This document shows, in pieces, positions 47,753-61,079 of a stretch of DNA of 64,000 bases (its first letter is position 1; each line of letters opens with the position of its first letter). The translations under genes and the position numbers were made by a program. The DNA comes from Aldrovandia affinis. Taxonomy: Eukaryota > Chordata > Actinopteri > Notacanthiformes > Halosauridae. The stretch is from contig JAINUG010000114.1 in the NCBI GenBank assembly GCA_029706075.1, positions 2,666,001-2,730,000 on the forward strand, in the 5' to 3' direction. The notes below the pieces were generated by a model that worked only from the letters and a program-made list of their open reading frames with translations, ran no database searches and was not told the origin of the DNA.

Positions 47753-50700
47753 AATGGGGAGTATCTCGTATCTAGCTATCCAATTTTATTATCTGCTAAC
47801 TGGCCACCTACACTGGTTGAAAGTGAACAGTGTGCTAATTCGTACAAGATTCACAGTTAAAATAGAAACAAATGCAAAACATGGCTAAACCCAATTACCT
47901 AGCTAGCCAGCAAAAAGTCTCATTTGATGATTCAAACTCAGTATTTAATATTTAGCCCCTTGTTATTAATTAATATATCATTTCATTTTGGTGAATTATT
48001 TAAGAGTGTCAGAGTGCTAAGTGTGCTACTCACTGGGATAGTTTAATAGGTCAAGCTCCAAATATCCACCTCAGCAGAAAAAATATGTTTGCATGGTTCA
48101 GAACCCAAGCTAAGAGAGTGGAGGGGTAAGAGACGCCTCCGCATCAGGGTCACATCACATCATGTCGTACGTATAGCCATCAGGGGCAGACCTGGTGATG
48201 TTGGGGCCACAAAAAACCTGCTTCTTGTATTATTACACTACTCCTCTCTATGTAGACATATTCTTATCACTAATTTGCATTTATATACTTGTGGTATGGT
48301 TAACATTATCTATACATAGTGTGTGTTTATTTATTACTTTATACATCTGAAAGAGAAAGTGAAACTGTTTGTCTGTGCCCAACAATGAATGATTATTTTA
48401 AGGTTGATTTTACTTAGCGCTATTTTTCCTAGATGATTGCCTTATCTTTCTGTCACCAGTAGTACTATTGACATTTTTGTTTTCCTTTTTTTGCTTGTCT
48501 AATAGTGGCATGCATTAAATAAATCACAAGTAAAAGAAAAACCATAAACAACTTTTAGTTAACAATTAGTTATTGTTTAATATATTAGAAGCATGGCATT
48601 ATATTAGAAATAAAGGTACTAAAGGAATAAATTTCCCTCTACACCCAAACTTTAATTGCCAGTATCGCAAAATTTGCAGAATGTAGAAAAATACGATGTC
48701 AGAGCAGTCAGCTAAGGAAATAATGGAGTGTTTAAGGGAACAACGGTATTATGAATGAACCATCAATAACCAAATCACATTATTTCAAATACATTTCCCA
48801 TGACGCTATTAGGCAGTCTATTATCCTGAAACCTGGCAATGAGCAGTAGGCTTTGGCTTTTCTTCAAGATTCTAGTAAGATGATTCATATCTGTATGTTT
48901 TATAATCAACCATTCTTCTCAACCACTTTAGAAACATGGCCCAGACTGTGTGGCTCTTTTCCTGTTCCGTATCATAATTGGAATGTAATCTGTTTTTCCC
49001 GCTCCTGCCTCGTTCTGCTCCTGCCTCTATATTAATAGCAGCACCACAATTGGTTCACACTGATAGACAGCACAGAGGAAATTATATCTGGTGGTGGACT
49101 CGGAAACTCAGTTCTACAAAACAAAGCATGATTTCTGAGGCAGACACAGCAGTATCAGCCTTAGTGGTGTGTGTCTGCTCACTTTAGCAAGGGACAATTT
49201 AAAATGGAAATACGCTGCAAGGGACTGGGAGCCATTTGCAATGAAAACCAGCGACACTCACCTGCCAATCCGAATGGTCACCTACCCCAACAACAGACCA
49301 AATGCAGATGTTAAGGGAGATTTGCAGACAGAGGTTTGGGCACATAGACTTGCAGAGTTGGGCACATAAGCAATTCCAAAAATCTGATGTAAATCCTGAA
49401 AATTGACAGTTCAATTCTAAATAAAAATCTGAAAGAATTTGGCTGAGGCCTGGTCTCTTGGGATTGTAGGTTTCTCACCCACCTACGTGGCCATTATCAT
49501 CTCAGAGCTTTAGAGACAGAGACAGACAGTGTATGAGTGTATGCGTGTGTGTGCATGTGTGAGCGTATGTGAGTGAGTGAGTGGAGGGGTGTGAGTGTGA
49601 GCATGTGTGCATGCGTGTAAGCATCTGAAGGTGAGTGTATGTGAGTGTGAAAGATTCATCTGTTCCCTGATCTACAGGCTCTGAATGCTTTGATATGGGT
49701 TGAGATTTGAAAAGCACTGCAGCACCAGAGGTGAATTCACCTTATACAAGCCACTCCGAGTCCTGAAATGATTCTACGGTCCATGTTGTGATTTTCCTGC
49801 AGAACATGCTGTACTCTGTCTGACTAAAGCAACCGTGACTCAACTAAGGCAGGACGGTTGTTCATAAACACAGATTTGTCACAGTCAAGGAAAAGAAAAG
49901 AACAGCCAAATACAGGGATTGGAGCTGAGAGGACAAACAATCTGAATATATTGTGTCCTCATACACTGTTACAGTATCACTGAATAACTGCGCTGTTACA
50001 TCCCTGAATCTTAATGCAATGTTACAGCAGGACTTCACTGTTTTCAGCATCAGCATCATAAAGACATAATCTGTTTAAAAATGTTCTTCTATTTCACTTT
50101 TGAAACCACACTGAGTGCAATTACAGTAATTCCTCTACTGTCTTCTTCCAATGAAACATTACTGAATTGTAAATTGGCCTGTACGAGCTGCAGGTATTGG
50201 GTGTAGAGACTCAGCAGGAGCACAAAAGGAAGACTGGACTTTTCTCTATAGTGATAGTAATTTGTCAGATTTTCTCAGTTTGCCTTTCAATTAAGTATGA
50301 AATACAAGAGTAAGTCATTATTTGAAAATGAACCAATGTGCAGGAGTTTAATTTGACATATTGCACATCAGGTCAGCGAACATCAGGTCAGTGCCACTTT
50401 ATAAATGCTTCATATATCCAACCAAACATATTTCCTTGGGATTTTTCCTCATATAACCCCTCTTGGTGATAACGTACACTGCCCATCGAACAGCTCTTCT
50501 CCATCCTTGACCACTTTGATTACTGACACATACTTGTGGAAGGTGTCTTCACTGCAGCCAGAGTGGCTATTCTACCAACCCGAAGTCACTGTTGTTTTCA
50601 GACTCTACTACTACAAAAAAAGCTGTTATTCTCCAAGTGCAAATTTCAGAGAGGCAGGAAGGCTAACCATGAGTCTCACTGCAACAACACTACTGACATT

Positions 50701-52542
50701 TGGAGCTCCATAAAATTAACTTGCTACAGACAGCACAGCCTTCTCTGCTCATGTCTTAACACAACAGAGAGGGCCATAGCACACACTGTGAAAGCCTTGC
50801 CCTGACTATCCCTCACATGGGCTCTATCAACAACTCTCATCAAAAAACGAATCTCATTATTTTTGGCCATTAACCAGCATTCGAACGCCAACCACAGTAA
50901 TCAATTAGTGATATTAAAATAAGATAATATTATTTATTCATACAAATATCGGGTTGCATATGGTTTGTCATGTAGAACCAGGCAGGCTATTGAAGCATCA
51001 GCATCCCACAAATAATTCCCATTCAATTAATACCACACAAAGCTATGGTTTTAACAGAAATCCCAGTCCAACCATTTGATACATGAAAAACCATACATCA
51101 GCTATTGTAGTGAAGTGCTTCTTTGAAAAATTGGTACGCGCTAGAAAACGAATGCATGTTTTTTTATGCTTTTTCACAACAATCTTAGACAATTGTGTCA
51201 CTGTAATCTGATCCAAAATGGCCTGATGGTGGACATAAACATGTGGTATTGACAGTAGGTCATTAAAAAGACCCAGGCATGGATGAGCAGGGATACCCAG
51301 GTATCCCCTGTTATAACAAGCATAACTGCACATTGGCTCAGTTGAGTGATTCAGCACTCTAAATCCCAAAGGAAACCCTCTGATACCTACAGTACATTTT
51401 CCTCCTTAAGCCAGGCGTTGCTTAGGGAGTGACCCATGTGGTAATGGGTGAGTGAGTGCTTTCCATCACTGCTCGACCACCTGGACAGCAGGAATTAGGG
51501 CCTTCGGTTAAAATTCCCAACAGTCCCAATAGCCACTCGGAAGGATGAAATCCACACTACAAAACACACTGGAAACAATGGAGACCACTGCCTTAAGAGG
51601 AGTGTTGGGGGAGGGGGAGCCCCATATGGATATTTGGGTCAATTCAAGCCAATGGGAACAAGCATGCTTTTAACAAAAGAGAGAGGGGGTGGGGATTTAG
51701 ATGGAAGGAGGAGAGAGGGAGAGAGAGAAACTGAGCGAGAGACAGTATGAACATCCACTGATATCCAGGTGCTGGTCAAAAGAGATAGTAGAAATAACAG
51801 AAAAGATATAATGCCTGCGCACTGCTGTTACTTTGTGTGGATGCATCATATCATAATATAACAAAGTGATTAAATTAACAGTGAGCAGAAAACATTTTTA
51901 CATTCAACTCACCAGAATAAGATGCTCCTTGGCCAGTACAATTAAATCATTTCACCATACAGAAGGAATGTACTGTAGATGATGCTAACAGCTAAGAATC
52001 ACAGGGGAAAAAAAGCCATTTGTGATCAGCAGACCATGTGACATGCTTGTGTTTTGATCCATTTACACTGGAAAGGCATCAGCATGCCAGAAACACCAGC
52101 ATGCCAGTCACATATTCAGCTATTACGAAAAAATAGCACACCAAGCCCTCCCTGATAGGAGGCGACCATTCAATGTCAAAAACCCACTATCGATCCCGCC
52201 AATCAATCAATTCGCCGCCTAAACACCTGTCAATCAACAAAGCTCCTCTCTCTGCCTCTGCAGTCCCCCATGCAGCCCAGTGGATTATTTCTGCATTGCA
52301 TAATCCCTCCGAACACATGCGGCTGCCTGGCAGCACAACACAGCACAACACACAGTGGCGCACACCACATCATGGTTTCACGGGAAATGATGGAGGCAAC
52401 CATGAAAAAAATAAAAATATATATATATATACAAAACATCAACAGAGAAAAACCCCTGACAAAAAAGGAGGCAGAGCCCAAAGGGAGATGTGCAGCCAGT
52501 GAGGCCTCCATCAAAACAGCAAAGCACGTTCTATCTGCTTAC
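47753..52542. other. PACSIN1 intron sequence without recognised genes
   Basis: No exon-like conserved peptide was found. Contains GTGTGAGTG-type low-complexity repeats at 49520-49650, a GA-rich run at 51700-51745, and an AT run at 52417-52431. It may hold regulatory sequence, but none is identifiable by eye. Confidence 0.5.
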
Positions 52543-52755
52543 CCGCCCTCCCCCATCAGACTAAGGATGTGCCTGAACGCTGCTCTCCCAATTCCAGTCC
52601 CGGCTCCTTCTCTGCTCCCTCGTTATTGTACAATCAGGCTCTCCTTTCCATACGAGCACATCTCTGCTAACGAGGCCGCTGTTGTTGTCACTCTTGCAGC
52701 TCTGGCGAGGCACGGTGTGTGTGTGAGTGTGTGTGTTTTCCAATGGCCGAAGGAT
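52543..52755 (-). promoter_or_regulatory. pacsin1: Candidate non-coding first exon of PACSIN1
   Basis: About 30 bp below the TATA box at 52781 begins a stretch that runs without a splice donor until GGGCGG followed by GTAAGC at 52543/52542. It could act as a 5' UTR exon spliced across 12.7 kb to the acceptor at 39829. Coding frames here lack a conserved peptide. The transcription start near 52755 is inferred from TATA spacing only. Confidence 0.4.
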
Positions 52756-52780
52756 AATCCTGTAATATTCCACTTGAATG

Positions 52781-53070
52781 ATTTATATAGAGCGGGGGAG
52801 ATGGGGAGGAGAGAGAAGGAGGGAGAGAGAGTGAGTGACAGAGCGAGAGAGAAAGCGAGAGAGTCTATGTGTGTATGTGTGTGTGTGGAGGGGGTGCTGT
52901 GTAAAGCCAGAAGGGGGTTTGCAGTTATACTGACACTGGCATAGTGAGGGCACATGACTGCATGCTGATTGGTCGGACAGACAAAGTAAGGGAATATGAC
53001 AGAATGCTGATTGGCTAAACCTAGTGAGTGGGGAGGGGTGGGGATTTCTCGACGGGGGAAGGGGCGGGGG
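52781..53070 (-). promoter_or_regulatory. Candidate PACSIN1 promoter: GC box, two CCAAT boxes, TATA box
   Basis: On the minus strand, in order: a GC box (CCCCCGCCCC, 53061-53070), CCAAT at 53014-53010 and again at 52972-52968, each inside a repeated CCAATCAGCAT block, a CT-rich stretch, then CTATATAAATC (TATA at 52781-52789). The order and strand fit a promoter directing transcription into PACSIN1. CCAAT to TATA distance (about 180-230 bp) is long. Confidence 0.45.
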
Positions 53071-54654
53071 AGAAGGGCTGCCTGGAGAGGGATGGGGCAC
53101 GTGAACAAAACAGACAGGCGCAGGCAAAAAAGGGAGAGCCCCCATGCACCAACGGACAGCAGCCAGCGGCACTGCAGACAATGTGACCCGGAGAGATGGA
53201 GACAGAAGAAAACAGACACAGGGTGTCTCAAATTATCACTAACGCGGGATAACAGGAGCCACAGAGGGAGGTCAGTCAATAGAATCAATCATAAAGGATC
53301 AGATGGGGTGGGGGGTGTGATGTGGGATGGACAAATAGGAGAGGAAGGAGAAAAGGGACCAATAGGAAAAGTAGGCCCCACCCCCTCTAATTCTCCAATG
53401 CACACCATCGTATTACTGCATGACAAGCAGCCACATGTCTGGACAACAATGTTCCAAAATTATTGGTGATGATTTATCAAACAGCCGTTTTTCCTGCACA
53501 TTGCAAACACACTTTAATGAAAGAAACAACCAAATAACGCTAAAACTCAACAAATAATGAGGTTTCAGTGATATACCCACATTTCTGCAGTATAAGTAGG
53601 GCGGAAGTCTGTGTGGTGTTCTATGAGTAGCCTAATGCTTAAGTCTGGGCTGTGTTCTATGAGTAGGGCTGATGTCTGTTCCTTTCATCAGCTGAGGACC
53701 AAAGAGCTCGTAAGACGGTTGATCTGAATTCACATGGTGTCGGTTGGTATCAAATTGGTGTTCACTTTATTCTGCTGTCAGAATTATGACAGTTTACATA
53801 ATTCAGTGTTAGTGATAAACTTTTAACGCTAGATTTAATGCTAAAGTTTTTGTTATTTAAAATGTAGTAAAAAAGCTAAATCACATATTGTAATCTCTTG
53901 TCAATTTATTGTCTTTATTGTCTCTTGTCAATCTTCTTGTATTTATGAATTATTATTATTCAAATTACTATTTATGAAATTTTAATAAAAGTTTTAGATC
54001 ACAATAATTTCATCTTTTGTATTTTGTGTGAGTAATCCAGTGGTAACATTTTTCAATAAAAATATGAATGATAAACTGTATTGAGCTCCTGGACAAAAAA
54101 AACAAGAAACCTCAAACCCCATGTGGAACAGTGCCATTAACACTGAGTTTCCTGGTTGAAATATTCAGTTGTGGCAGTGACTTGAGAAACAATACGAGTC
54201 GTTAATTCAGAAATGAGACAGAAAAATGATCAATCCTAAATTTATGGTGGAAACATTCCATAGTTGGGGAGATTTGCCACTCAGAATTTGCATCTAGTTT
54301 GATGTGGCCATGTGTGGTTTGATGTGTGAGAAGACAAAAACATTGATACACCAGGATAAGGTATCAGAAAACCTAAAACACTGCATGTCTGCATCACAGG
54401 AAAAGCTGTATTGCTGAAAAAGCTGGAAAACATAAATAAATGTCAAGCAAGAGATAGAGTTGACATTGCCAGAGGCTTTACTCTGACGGTGTAAAACAAA
54501 ATGAGAGAGAGAGTGGGAGAGAGAGAGGCATGTGGCAAGGTTGTCAAGTCATATTTCTTTCCCCAAAAAAGATATGAGACAGATTTTCTCATTTTTATCA
54601 AGGGTGTGAATAATTTTGTAGGGTACTGTTATATATACTGTGTGTGTATATATG

Positions 54655-54688
<34 letters not shown>

Positions 54689-54690
54689 TA
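53071..54690. other. Upstream intergenic sequence with microsatellite
   Basis: No gene recognised. A repeated GTCTGTGTGGTGTTCTATGA / CTGGGCTGTGTTCTATGAG pair at 53610-53665 is a short tandem duplication. TATATA and CA runs occupy 54648-54690. Confidence 0.5.
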
Positions 54691-54990
54691 CAGTGAGTAT
54701 AAAAAGTATTCACCACATTCATTTTTCAGATTTTATTTTCTTACTTCGTGGAATAAACATTTATTTAATTGGGATTTCTTGTCGCTGATCTTGTCAGTTG
54801 TGAGTCTATTTGGGTAAGTCTCTACTACCTTTGCACATCTTTGCCCATTCTTCTTTACAAAAATGCTTGAGCTCCGTCAGGTTGGATTGATGGGATTGAT
54901 GTCTGGGCTTTGACTAGTCCACTCCAGGACATAGATGTTTTTTGTTCTTAAACCACTCCAATGTGGCTTTTGTTGTAAAATGAAAATTTC
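54691..54990 (-). mobile_element. Fragment of a Tc1-like transposon (left end)
   Basis: Begins CAGTGAGTATAAAAAGTATT after TA, an end seen in fish Tc1-type elements. The interior resembles the reverse strand of transposase coding (TCCACTCCAGGACATAGATG and AAACCACTCC). The right end was not found. Confidence 0.55.
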
Positions 54991-55267
54991 ATAACACTAC
55001 AGCCATGTTCTTCCTATGTCTGAGTCTCCACACAAGCACCTCAGTGGGCCACCCACCCACCCACACCAAACAGCCTCAAAACACGTAACCTCTAGAATGT
55101 GACAAATGCAGAATGCAGATTGTGACAAATATCATAGCAAACAGTCTCCTCATAATGGGTCACAGACTGCTTCTTTGACAACAGACCTTGATATTTCGGA
55201 ACAGTTTATAGATTTATGTATCACAGTACCAAATTTAATTTTATGTCCGACGCATTCATACAAGAAT

Positions 55268-56665
55268 TGGGGCTGTCGGGTGGTTCGTCTTGCTAAAGCA
55301 CTAGTTCTTCATGTAGTGACGCACCTCAACTGTCTGGTATCGAATCCTGACTGTGGTGGAAGCCCTGCAGGCCACCGTATATATATACACTGCCCGTCCA
55401 AAAAAAAGTCACACACTCTAATATTTCGTTGGACCGCCTTTAGCTTTGATTACGGCACACATTCGCTGTGGCATTATTTCGATAAGCTTCTGCAATGTCA
55501 CAACATTTATTTCCGTCCAGAGTTGCATTCATTTTTCGCCAAGATCTTGTATTGATGATGGGAGAGTCGGACTGCTGCGCAAAGTCTTCTCCAGCACATC
55601 CCAAGGATTCTCAATGGGGTTAAGGTCTGGACTCTGTGGTGGCCAATCCATGTGTGAAAATGATGTCTCATGCTCCCTGAACCACTCTTTCACAATTTGA
55701 GCCCGATGAATCGTGGCATTGTCATCTTGGAATATGCCCGTGCCATCAGGGAAGAAAAAATCCATTGATGGAGAAACCTGGTCATTCAGTATATTCAGGT
55801 AGTCAGCTGACCTCATTCTTTGGGCACATAACGTTGCTGAACCTAGACCTGACCAACTGCAGCAACCCCAGATCATAACACTGCCCCCACAGGCTTGTAC
55901 GGTAGGCACTAGGCATGATGGGTGCATCACTTCATCCGCCTCTCTTCTTACCCTGATGCGCCCATCACTCTGGAACAGGGTAAATCTGGACTCATCAGAC
56001 CACATGACCCTCTTCCATTGCTCCAGAGTCCAATCTTTATGCTCCCTAGCAAATTAAAGCCTTTTTTCCCGATTAGCCTCGCTGACAAGTGGTTTTCTTA
56101 AGGCTACATAGCTGTTTAGTCCCAATCCCTTGAGTTCCCTTCGCATTATGCGTGTGGAAATGCTCTTACTTTCACTATTAAACATAGCCGTGAGTTCTAC
56201 TGTTGATTTTTTATTATTTGATTTCACCAAACGTTTTAGTGATCGCCGATCACGATCATTCAAGATTTTTTTCCGACCACATTTCTTCCTCGAAGATGAT
56301 GGTTCACCACTATCCTTCCAGGTTTTAATAATGCGTTGGACAGTTCTTAACCCAATTTTAGTAGTTTCAGCAATCTCCTCAGTTAGGGTTAAATAACTTG
56401 TTGCCAGCTAAAACATATTAATCACTGCAGTAATTATCCAATGGAAGGCTCTTACCTATTTGCTTAGTTAAATCCAGGTGGTGACTTTTTTTTGGGCCAG
56501 GCAGTGTATATGGCTATAGCATCGTCCAGGCAGGGAGGGCTTCAGAGTCATAATCTCAGAGCAAGAGCAACTCCTCTGGACAAGTATGTCTGCGCCAGCT
56601 ATGCGTGAAGCGTACTCCATCTTCACAATGATTGCGCAGCTCAGTTGGTGGTCTGCTGAGTGAAA
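55268..56665 (+). repeat. SINE copy C with tRNA-like head, split by a Tc1
   Basis: Left part 55268-55387: TGTCGGGTGGTTCGTCTTGC (A-box like) and CTGGTATCGAATCCTGACTG (B-box like). Right part 56507-56665: GTCTGCGCCAGCTATGCGTG and GCGCAGCTCAGTTGGTGGTC, matching the reverse complement of the copies at 21985 and 32405. The Tc1 at 55388-56506 sits between them. Confidence 0.7.
55388..56506 (-). mobile_element. Tc1-like transposon, almost intact transposase
   Basis: Starts CACTGCCCGTCCAAAAAAAA and ends, inverted, CACTGCCTGGCCCAAAAAAA, flanked by TA. The minus-strand transposase has an N-terminal half (DRDRRSLKRLVKSNNKKST, RIMRRELKGLGLNSYVALRK) and a catalytic half with [14 protein letters not shown] (Asp), [14 protein letters not shown] (Asp) and [16 protein letters not shown] (Glu). 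One in-frame TAA at about 56056, between KRL and FAREHKDW, separates the halves. The left 5' part also seems frameshifted. Youngest-looking Tc1 here. Confidence 0.93.
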
Positions 56666-58289
56666 AGAAGCAGTGCCAGGCATTTTACACTTCAGAGTCA
56701 CATGCTGGTCTGAGCTCTCTGGAATTAGCAGTGATGGGACGGGCCTACAAATATGATTGAGCATCCCGAATGGGGTGAGAAAAAATCTAAAAGATATTCA
56801 CAAACACAGCCTTGCAACTCCTTCACCATGGAATAAATCTCTCCACTTGTCACATTGTCTGCCAGAAATCAATTGTGTGAAGTTGTCCTGTCTGAGACGG
56901 CTAAATTTACTGGCTGGTGTGCAATATTAATGCATCTACGCAGACAGTGTCCATTTGGTAAATTAACAGCAAGCATTAGGAGCAGATGCAGGGGTGACCA
57001 GCAAGTGGGGGGAGGGGACAACAACCTCTACATGCTGTCCCGGTTTTACAGACCCCCTTAGCCCACACGGCTCACACCCTGCGTCATGCACACCCCCACA
57101 AACCCATCCCAACAACACAGTTAATCATAAGAGAAAAAATACTAAAGCGTTTCTAAGGTTGAAAATCTTGGAAAGATGCTATTGGGAATTGAGGAAAAAC
57201 AAGTAAAAGAAATCCAATAATTAGCCAAAAATAATGGGGGAAAAATAACCTTGAGTGATTCTGTCATAAAATCCAATTGGCAGATAATCCAAAGGGATTT
57301 AAGACAGAGAGGCAAATGTTAAAATGCCTTTATTATGTGGGCAAGGCCATAACTACAAAGGACTGAAGTGTTGCAACTAACAAGCCTTCATCGAGGTTGT
57401 TAATGCAGTCAATCACTTCTGTACCACTTCGGGAGGAAGGTGCAAGGTCAAAAACAAAAGACTCAGAGCACCGTGGTCTGTCCATCCATACAAACAGAGA
57501 AAAGGAAAAACCTGTCCTGAGTAAATGTCATGTTAACTCATGATTGCCAGAACAGGGGACCTGACACCAAGAACCCTGCTGGTTGGACACATTTGTTGTG
57601 ACCCGCGACCTCAGGTGACGAAACAGAGGGATGTGGGGTGTAAGACTCCACTGCCAGTCACACCGGCTCTAAAAATGGATGACAGCTCTGTTCCTATTCC
57701 TCTCACCTGTAAAACCACTGGGGGCACATCTCTGATCTTTTGAGGTGCTGGAGAGAAAAAGTGCTGAGGAAAAGAGGTACTGGCAGGCAGTGTGATATAA
57801 CACTACACTGAGAGTGCAAACGGAGCTTTAGGGATTTCACAGGCCTCACCGGTTAGGAAACACTAATATAAAGGCGTGAAACGGGTCGGCCACTTCACAA
57901 AAGGAACAGGGAAGAAAAGTGAAAACTCACTTAAAATGCTATTTCATAGCCTACAGTTCTGTGGGGATTGCACTAGAATAAAATAATGACACCAAAGATA
58001 TCAAACTCAGGGTTAGTCTTTGGTTGGACATGTCACGCATGCACTGTCACACAGCCAGGCTCTGTATAAACTTGCCCTCAGTCCATCCCAGAAGTCTATG
58101 GGCCTAATTTACTAAAGGATTGGAAAGGTGTTGGAAAAGTAGTCACTACAAGGTCGCAATATCTTTGTCAGAATTACTAAACAGTCGCAATGAGTCAAAT
58201 CGCTGTTAGGATGTAATTTGTGGGGGTTAAGTCACTTTACAAATTTCCTTTAGATGAATAGGTAAATCTGTTCATGTATATTGCGGCAG

Positions 58290-58910
58290 CCGCCCGGAGG
58301 CAGCCAGAGGAAGAGTGATTGACGGGACGCTGGCTCCACCGCTTTTCCTTATATGGCTGGACAGGAAGTGTGGGAAAGCACCTGCAGCCCATCCAATTTT
58401 ACGAACAGCTGAAGGACATTCGGAGGCCTATTTAAAGGGCTCATTCCTGTCACACGGGGAAGGAGTAAGTTGATGATTGCGGAGAGTGTTGTGGAGAGAG
58501 CGCTGTATAGTGAGTTTTGGAGAGTGTTTTTGTAGATTGCTACCTGTGATTCAATTGGATTGTTTGAGGACCCCGCCTGTGTATCGACCTTTGGAACATT
58601 TGAGGAACTGGACTTGGATTTTGGATTACGGATTATGACGACAAACAAGGATTGTTGTTCCCCTTCCCTTTTTCCCCTAGGAGCATAAACAAAACTGGTT
58701 GGCATTTTACTGTGCTTATCGCTTTTATTATTGATCATTGGCGGAGTTGTAACACCCCGGGTTCTGCTACAATATGTATACCTGGGGTGAATGTGCAGGG
58801 TGAACAGGGTGGAGATTTTGTAAATGAGGTCGACTAAGTATTCTCTCTGATTTAATAAAACCTGCCTTAATTGCGACTCTACTATTTGCATGAGATTTTT
58901 AAGAACTCTT
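58290..58910 (+). repeat. Solo-LTR-like sequence
   Basis: On plus: CCTATTTAAAGGGCTC (TATA-like) at about 58428, GAGAGTGTT-type repeats, then AATAAA at about 58852 followed by CCTGCCTTAATTGCGACTC. This layout matches a retroelement LTR with U3, R and U5. No coding partner and no clear ends were found. The 180-codon minus frame over it has no recognised domain. Confidence 0.4.
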
Positions 58911-59436
58911 GAAACCAGGTAGTAATTTATGAGCGCTGATATTGCCTAGGTTTTCCACAATTCACGTTTTGGATTGTGCTTTCCGAGGGGCTAGTCGCTG
59001 TGCCAGCAATCCAAAACAAATGATCACAAATATTGTTGCAAAGTACCCTGGTTCATGTCATGACAGCTTTATTTTAGGAATACCTGTATCTACAGACACC
59101 TATGTCAGAATTTAAAATATATATTCTATATAGCATGCATATTATTTACTAGAACCTGAAATAAAAATTATATGAAAGGACCAAAAATATTATAATAATG
59201 CAATATTCTACTCAGGGTTTCAAGCTTGCAGCCTACTCATCAAGGACAAATCCTGGTAGCTTCACATGGCACAGTCCCATTTAGACTAGGCTCATGTCAC
59301 ACCACCTTTATAGATGTACAACAATCTGCAATAACTTTATGTAGATGCCTGATCTCCCCTGTCTGTATTTATCATCTCCTCCTCATCTCGTAAATGACGC
59401 AGCACATCTCTGTGCTTGAACTATAAATATGGCATA

Positions 59437-59942
59437 CAGTGGGGTCCAAAAGTCTGAGTCCACTACCAAGATCTGTTTGTTTTCATCATTCATCAAAAAC
59501 TAACACAAACTTTTTACTCAGGAGAACAATTTGACCTCTACCTACTTCACTAAGCTCTGCTGACATAATTGCAAACAGCTGCAAAAACCTTTGTGACCTG
59601 CAGTAGCAACGAGAACACAGAGGACCATATTAATTACGTTAATATCCGGTATTAATTGTTACAAGACCAAAACAACTCAAACTGTGTATTAGGAGTGTCC
59701 GTGTATTAAAGCTTAAATTAAAAATAAGGTTTCACAACATTTTGAGGAAATGAAAGGTAATGGTGTGCAAACAAAATATTTATAGATATTTCAATTTCAT
59801 ACCATCCCCTCAAACAAACATTTTTTAAATTTGTATCAGTGTTTTATGACATTCTTGAATGGCAAATACCACAAGTAAAAATGTTGTGTTGGTTTTTGAT
59901 GAACGCTGAAAACAAACAGACTCAGACTTTTGGACCCCACTG
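59437..59942. mobile_element. Tc1/mariner-type MITE (506 bp)
   Basis: Inverted ends CAGTGGGGTCCAAAAGTCTG and its complement at 59942. The inverted similarity continues inward (GTTTGTTTTCA, CATCAAAAAC). The left flank is TA; the right flank is TC, so one copy of the target site is mutated. No transposase frame. Confidence 0.88.
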
Positions 59943-61079
59943 TCTCACCACGACCGGCTGAAACGAAACAGACGAAAAAAATGAATTTCTCCAGCAAATA
60001 ACGTGATCCAAGGCTGGCCCTCAGACACCCCCCAGCCTTGAGAGTCTCTGTCTGCAGAACGTGTGCCTGATTTCATTACAGCAAATGGTAAGTTACCACA
60101 AAGGTGACTGTAAGATTATCTCAAGTGCAGTAAGAGCCTCATTTTTATAGACAGTGAGATAAAGGAGATCCACACTTCCATGGCAGGCTATGCAGAGACT
60201 TCTGAAATCAATGAAAGAAAACAGTGCTGTGATTGGGACAGACACATGAAGCACAGTAATTAAGTAAGTAATACAGAGCTCTATAGGATATGTCAAGGCT
60301 GTTCCTTTATGTTCATAACAATGATGATACCACAGCTGAAACCTCACAGCTGCCCTTATCTAGGATGACAAACATTTGGAATCTCACACGTTCTGTAGCA
60401 TGATTCTCATGGAAGACGTCACGGAGAGAAGTATCACACTTAAAGGTACAACATTAGAAGATATTCGGCATGCTCAACTGAATTACAATTATTTAGAAAT
60501 AGCAGCTAAGAAAATAAATATAGGATCTGTACTGTAGCAAGAACAGGGGTATGGGGTTTCCATTCAACCAGGTTAGATAATGAAACAACACACAAGACAG
60601 TCAATGGAAGTATAACAAGGTTTATTAACACACAAAAAAGGGGGAGGGGAAAATAAGGCAAACAGTCCAAATCCGTAATCTGTTTCCATAGTCGTTGTTC
60701 GTTTCCAAGTTCTTTATCCAATATGTAGTTCTCAGGCACTGCAGTCGATAACAATTCAGTAAGTCAAAAACAATTCCAGTTCATACACAAATCCAATCCA
60801 ATAATCGCAAAACTCTCACCATCCATCACCAATCCACTCTTCTCGCATTTCCCAAATGGTACTTAGGAACCGGCTAGGGGTAACTCCCCCCTCTTTTATT
60901 CCTGAGGAATCAGCTGTCACAGGTTTCCCGGGGCGTCTCATTTCCTCCGGCCCTCCATATAAGGCTTGGGGGTGGAGCCAGCGCGTCGTCACGTATCTCC
61001 CCTCTATCACCATTCCCCGCACCTCCCCCGGCCGTCTGCCACACACCCTCTTCCTCAGCTCCGACTGGGAGGGAGGGGC

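Noticed and set aside
52623..53288. 221-codon minus-strand ORF
   Set aside because: Runs through the candidate promoter and CA/CT repeats with no conserved motif.
58349..58891. 180-codon minus-strand ORF
   Set aside because: Lies across the LTR-like repeat, antisense to its promoter and polyA-like signals, with no domain.
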